A stretch of DNA of 6,975 bases from an uncultured Lacticaseibacillus sp. GTDB lineage: Bacteria; Bacillota; Bacilli; Lactobacillales; Lactobacillaceae. Within the stretch, counting starts at the first letter, position 1. Each line of letters starts with the position of its first letter. Both the position numbers and the translations under genes were made by a program. Below are positions 3,543 through 6,975 of this stretch, one piece after another. The notes under the pieces were generated by a model. That model made no database searches. It saw only the letters and a program-made list of their open reading frames with translations, and was not told where the DNA came from. The stretch is from assembly GCA_934293835.1 (NCBI GenBank), contig CAKQZO010000080.1, positions 1 to 6,975 on the forward strand, given 5' to 3'.

Positions 3543-6059
3543 CTATTGAGCTGCGACGGCGGCGTTCACGGCGGCCGCCTCAGCCTCGATCAAGGCCACG
3601 CGGCTGGTGATCACCTTGGTATCCATCTCGATTTCACGCGCCAGGCCAATATTCGCTTGTAGCGGTTCGAAGAATTGGTTGAATTCCGCCAGCCGTTGCC
3701 GCGTGTGGAAAACTCGGGCGAGAACCGTGATGTATGTCGGGAACTCCATATCGCCGCCGACGGTTTCGGCCAGCCAGTCCCAGCGCTGCCGAATCCAATC
3801 CCAAGCCAGCTGTTGGCCAGCCGGGTTCGCGAGCACCCCGGCAAACCAGGCCCGCAGATCTTGCGGCTTGATCGTTCCAGCGTCTTCAAACGCCGATACC
3901 AACTGCTTGAGCTGCGTCAGCTCCGGCGTTTTGGTCAAGGCGGTCGCAAGGTCCCGCTTATAGCTCGCATCTGCCGATGTGCGATAGGCCGCCAGCAACT
4001 GCGTGAACAGCGCTGCGTTCGCGTAATTCTGCACTTCGTTCTCCAGCAGATAGACGCGCGTATCAGCCGGCAACGTTGCCGGGTCTGCTGCTGCTTGGAA
4101 AATGGCGTGTGCGGCGGCACTGGCTGCCGGATCCTTGGCATACAAGGCCGCGGCCAACACATACGGACGCGTCAAGGTGTCGTCGTTAGTGTCGGTTGCC
4201 TGCGGCTGCCAACCGAGACGAGCCAAGGCCTCGCGGCTGAGCTGTCCATAAAAATGGCGCAGCGCCTGCTCGCTTGCGGTATCCGGCTCGGTGAACTTCT
4301 TGAGGTTGCCGGCCAACGTATACAAAGCGGCGTTCACGATATTGGCATGGCTATCGGCAAATTCCTGAAGCAATGGGACGATGCTAGCATAGGTGCGGCG
4401 CTGGCCTTCTGCCAACAAGCGCAAATCTTGCAACACTTGCATCTGTGTGATCGCATCAAGCTGATGAATACCGGCCAGCAGTGCCTCCAGCAGCGTGTCA
4501 TCATAAGCAACGATGAAGTGGGAATCATTCCCCACGTTGAGGCGCAAGGCCGCTTGCTGCCGCAATTGGGCATAGTCGCCGAGATCAAGGGTTGGCGTCG
4601 TCATCAGCTGCGGCGCAGCGAAGTTGGCGTTCAACGGAATCTGCCACAGCCGGTTTTCCTCTTGCCCAGCACCGATGAAGAACTGTTGCTGGTGCAAGAT
4701 CACATGGCCATTCTCCACAGCGGCGCTGACGACAGGATAACCTGGCTGCTCCAGCCATGAGGTCATCACGGCCCCGACATCGATGCCAGAAGCTTCGCCG
4801 AGCGCCGCCCACAAGTCGGCCCCGGTGGCGTTGCCGTATTGATGCTTGGCGAAATACGCCTTAAGTCCGCGTCGTAAGGCCTCAGTGCCGAGCAACGCCC
4901 GAACCATCACCAGCATCCGCGACCCCTTGGCATACACGATCGCGCCGTCAAACAACGCATCGATCTCAGCCGGGTCTTCGACCTGAACATGCACACTCTG
5001 CACCCCGTCGGTCGCATCGCGCTGTAGCGCAGCTGCGGCCTCATCGGTCTGGAATACCTCCCAGATGTGCCAGTCAGGTTGGAGGGCATCGACCGCGACG
5101 TATTCCATCATGTTGGCGAAGGACTCGTTCAGCCACAGATCATCCCACCACTTCATCGTCACCAAGTCGCCAAACCACTGGTGCGCCAGCTCGTGGGCGA
5201 TCACCGTTGCCACGCGCTGTTTCATCTCCAGGCTGGTGTTGTCAGGATCAACGGTCAGATAAGCCTCACGATAGGTCACCAGCCCCCAGTTTTCCATCGC
5301 GCCGGCAGAAAAATCAGGCAGCGCCAGCTGGTAAGAATGTGGTAGCGGGTATGGCGTCTGATAGAAGTCTTCATAAAACTCGATACTGCGCTTGGCGATG
5401 TCTAAGGCAAAATCTAGCTCGTTGGCCTTGTGGGCCTTGGTCGCAAACACACCGATCTCGACGCCAGACTTGGTCGTGGTGAGCTTTTGTTGCAACTCGC
5501 CGAAGGCAAACGCGACCAAGTATGTCGACATCGTCTTGGTCGTGGCAAAATAATGAACGCCTGCTTCGACCCGCGCCTCTGGCATGTTGGCGATGATCGT
5601 CTCACCTGGCTGCTCGTCAAACCGTACCGCCAGGTCAAAGGTCGCCTTGGCCTCAGGCTCGTCCACGCAAGGAAATGCCTGCCGCGCCGCGGTGGTTTCA
5701 AACTGCGTACCGATGATCTGCTTGGTTTCACCGTTCAGCTGATAATATGACGGATAAATCCCCATCATGGTATCCGTCAGTGGCGCCTGATAAGTGATCG
5801 CAAGCGTCGTTTCGCCGGCCTGAGGCAAGTCGATCACGACTTTTTCGGCTGCCGCGTCAACCCGAAACGCCACCGCCTGGTCGTCGGCCTCGATCGCAGA
5901 AATCGTCAAATACTTCTGATTCACCGCAATCCGGGCGGTTTTGGCCTTCCCGGTGATCGTGGTGTGGCCCTTGATTGTCTTCGCCGCCCGATCGATATCC
6001 AAGAATAAGTCATAGTGCGTCGGCTGGAATGTTTCATAGAGATGTTGTGTATCTGTCAT
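3543..6059 (-). CDS. pepN: Aminopeptidase N (M1 family zinc metallopeptidase)
   Basis: This enzyme removes N-terminal residues from peptides in the cytoplasm, releasing amino acids from imported oligopeptides; it is a central peptidase in the proteolytic system of lactic acid bacteria. At 838 residues it is close to the usual 840-850. The N-terminal beta domain contains YPSYYQLNG and TQFETTAARQAFPC(V)DEPEAKATF (118-141). The substrate-anchoring GAMEN motif is at 253-257. The zinc site is HELAH at 289-293 with NESFA giving the third ligand E312, exactly 18 residues after H293. Y376 (in IVYAKGS) is the catalytic tyrosine. An alpha-helical ERAP1-like C-terminal domain fills the rest. There is no signal peptide. 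The start ATG at 6059 has GGAGG (6067-6071) at 7 nt. There is a promoter upstream. No U-tract terminator is visible after the stop, so low-level readthrough into the PspC-domain gene is possible. Confidence 0.98.
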   Translation of the reverse strand: MTDTQHLYETFQPTHYDLFLDIDRAAKTIKGHTTITGKAKTARIAVNQKYLTISAIEADDQAVAFRVDAAAEKVVIDLPQAGETTLAITYQAPLTDTMMGIYPSYYQLNGETKQIIGTQFETTAARQAFPCVDEPEAKATFDLAVRFDEQPGETIIANMPEARVEAGVHYFATTKTMSTYLVAFAFGELQQKLTTTKSGVEIGVFATKAHKANELDFALDIAKRSIEFYEDFYQTPYPLPHSYQLALPDFSAGAMENWGLVTYREAYLTVDPDNTSLEMKQRVATVIAHELAHQWFGDLVTMKWWDDLWLNESFANMMEYVAVDALQPDWHIWEVFQTDEAAAALQRDATDGVQSVHVQVEDPAEIDALFDGAIVYAKGSRMLVMVRALLGTEALRRGLKAYFAKHQYGNATGADLWAALGEASGIDVGAVMTSWLEQPGYPVVSAAVENGHVILHQQQFFIGAGQEENRLWQIPLNANFAAPQLMTTPTLDLGDYAQLRQQAALRLNVGNDSHFIVAYDDTLLEALLAGIHQLDAITQMQVLQDLRLLAEGQRRTYASIVPLLQEFADSHANIVNAALYTLAGNLKKFTEPDTASEQALRHFYGQLSREALARLGWQPQATDTNDDTLTRPYVLAAALYAKDPAASAAAHAIFQAAADPATLPADTRVYLLENEVQNYANAALFTQLLAAYRTSADASYKRDLATALTKTPELTQLKQLVSAFEDAGTIKPQDLRAWFAGVLANPAGQQLAWDWIRQRWDWLAETVGGDMEFPTYITVLARVFHTRQRLAEFNQFFEPLQANIGLAREIEMDTKVITSRVALIEAEAAAVNAAVAAQ

Positions 6060-6061
6060 CG

Positions 6062-6073
6062 TCAGACCTCCAT
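6062..6073 (-). other. Three-codon minimal ORF over the pepN ribosome binding site
   Basis: ATG GAG GTC TGA begins at 6073 and ends 2 nt before the pepN ATG. It overlaps the GGAGG used by pepN, and has GAGG 2 nt before its own ATG, too close for good initiation. It could compete with or feed the pepN start, but may be chance. Confidence 0.2.
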
Positions 6074-6136
6074 GTCCTCAAAAATTAGCGGCCGCTGGCT
6101 CCTCCGGCGGCTGTTTGCTGAACACGATATAGCTTC

Positions 6137-6142
6137 ATTATA
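6137..6142 (-). promoter_or_regulatory. pepN: -10 box (TATAAT) of pepN
   Basis: A perfect TATAAT on the minus strand would start RNA near 6130, giving a leader of about 70 nt. The hexamers at 16-17 bp upstream (GTGAAG, CGTGAA) are poor -35 matches. The box sits between the terminator of the GGDEF gene and the pepN start, which supports it as the pepN promoter. Confidence 0.6.
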
Positions 6143-6182
6143 CACTTTGCCGTTGAGCTTCACGGCGCCCAAACCCGCCTCA

Positions 6183-6242
6183 AGAAAGAAAAGCCCCTTC
6201 ATCCCCCGATTGGCAACGGCCAAATCGAGGCGTGAAGGGGCT
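6183..6242 (-). terminator. Strong intrinsic terminator after the GGDEF gene
   Basis: In minus-strand RNA AGCCCCUUCA (6233-6242) pairs perfectly with UGAAGGGGCU (6192-6201). Inside the outer stem, CCUCGAUU and GGC pair with GCC and AAUCGGGG (with a bulge) around a CGUU loop, making a long rod. A U-rich tail (UUUCUUUCUU) follows at about 6183-6191. It starts 5 nt after the stop of the upstream gene and separates it from pepN. Confidence 0.9.
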
Positions 6243-6246
6243 GCAG

Positions 6247-6975
6247 CTAGTTTCGTTGTGGCAAGGTCGTCCCGTTGATCGTGATCGTGTTGCGCCCACC
6301 GTTCTTGGATTTATAAAGATATTGATCGGCACGGTTATAGATATCCAGATAGTTCTGATCTTCCGGATAGGACCGGTCTTCACCCAGTGAAATCGAAATC
6401 TGAAACTCACTACCATCGTCAGTGTTGAAGCGTAGCTTGCCAAGTTCGTCGTGCACGCGCCATGCGATGTCCTCAGCGTCGGCAGTACTCGGCGTGATAT
6501 CTGCGAGAATGAAGCTGAATTCCTCCCCGCCGGTTCGATAACACCGCACGTTCGCATATGGCAGGCTCGTCGCAATCAGACGCAACGTCTTGGCCACCCG
6601 CTCCAAGACCATGTTTCCCGCCAGATGACCATAGCGATCATTGACCAACTTGAAGTGATCGATATCAAATGTGTATAACGCAAAAAAGTTGTGTTCCGCT
6701 TGCGCCTGGTGATAACACGCCAACAAGTCTTCATTGAAGACGCGGAAATTGTTCAGCCCGGTCAATTCGTCGATGCGCGCCTCTTCTTGCAGCTGAGCCT
6801 GTTGTCTTCGCTGGCGCCGTAACATGTAATGGCCGATGTCCAACCAGACACACAGCGAAATGAAGGTGCCGATTTCCCACCACCAGCCAACATCGATTCC
6901 GCCTAACGAAACCAGGTTCACCCACATGAAAGGGACGGCAAAGAGCAGGCAAAATGGATAGTATCGCCACGAGCG
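6247..6975 (-). CDS. Membrane-anchored GGDEF diguanylate cyclase, N-terminus cut by window edge
   Basis: This enzyme would make cyclic di-GMP from two GTP. The frame stays open to the right edge, 16 codons beyond the first in-window ATG (6927), so the true start is outside; 242 residues are visible. The visible N-terminal part is hydrophobic (FCLLFAVPFMWVNLVSL, then WWWEIGTFISLCVWLDIGHY), meaning at least two membrane segments. A short basic and glutamine-rich helical linker (RRQRRQQAQLQEEARI) follows. The GGDEF domain then has DELTGLNN (visible residues 69-76), DIDHFKLVNDRYGH (104-117), the active-site loop GGEEF (149-153) and the closing ADQYLYKSKNGGRN. The product-inhibition motif RxxD expected five residues before GGEEF is absent (YANV there). 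The catalytic residues look intact, so activity is likely. The signal sensed by the membrane part is unknown. Confidence 0.93.
   Translation of the reverse strand, partial: RSWRYYPFCLLFAVPFMWVNLVSLGGIDVGWWWEIGTFISLCVWLDIGHYMLRRQRRQQAQLQEEARIDELTGLNNFRVFNEDLLACYHQAQAEHNFFALYTFDIDHFKLVNDRYGHLAGNMVLERVAKTLRLIATSLPYANVRCYRTGGEEFSFILADITPSTADAEDIAWRVHDELGKLRFNTDDGSEFQISISLGEDRSYPEDQNYLDIYNRADQYLYKSKNGGRNTITINGTTLPQRN

Noticed and set aside
3675..4760. A 361-codon open frame on the plus strand inside pepN.
   Set aside because: It lies wholly antisense to a gene with intact catalytic motifs. It has no recognisable domain or ribosome binding site, and its composition is what the reverse strand of a GC-rich gene gives.
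6088..6095. The palindrome GCGGCCGC as a regulatory site.
   Set aside because: It is an 8-bp GC-only palindrome that can easily occur by chance in GC-rich DNA, with no second copy in the window.

Overview
The window looks like chromosomal DNA of a moderately high-GC member of the Lactobacillaceae, for example a Lacticaseibacillus or Schleiferilactobacillus relative. This is an inference from the 838-residue lactobacillar-type aminopeptidase N, the DegV/FakB protein, the PadR-DUF1048 pair, strong AGGAGG-type ribosome binding sites and TTGACA/TATAAT promoters. No mobile element, rRNA, tRNA or CRISPR array is visible. All ten genes found lie on the minus strand, so transcription runs right to left, and most units end in a clear intrinsic terminator.

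Reading in the direction of transcription (high to low coordinates): (1) a membrane-anchored GGDEF diguanylate cyclase, cut by the right edge, ends at 6247 and is followed by a strong terminator (6183-6242). (2) pepN (6059-3543) has its own promoter and a leader of about 70 nt, but no clear terminator. (3) A 55-codon PspC-domain membrane protein (3439-3272) is followed by a terminator. (4) An Fe-S-biosynthesis-like (HesB-fold) protein (3183-2788) has only two cysteines. (5) A small cupin (2703-2404) with a TATAAT box and a terminator follows. (6) A consensus TTGACA-N17-TACAAT promoter, overlapped by an inverted repeat, drives padR (2284-1952), which is translationally coupled to two tandem DUF1048 proteins (1955-1599 and 1594-1331). 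(7) A YxeA-family secreted or membrane-anchored protein (1245-868) ends in a 12-bp-stem terminator. (8) A DegV-family fatty-acid-binding protein (694 to the left edge) has its own promoter.

Most of this is ordinary housekeeping and accessory content of lactobacilli. The part with the least known biology is the padR - DUF1048 - DUF1048 - yxeA cluster: a compact, apparently autoregulated unit with a regulator, two diverged all-helical paralogs of unknown function and a small exported protein. An 8-bp perfect hairpin has the stop codon of the second DUF1048 gene in its loop and sits between the DUF1048 pair and yxeA. I see nothing that proves a new system, and this cluster is the best candidate for closer work.
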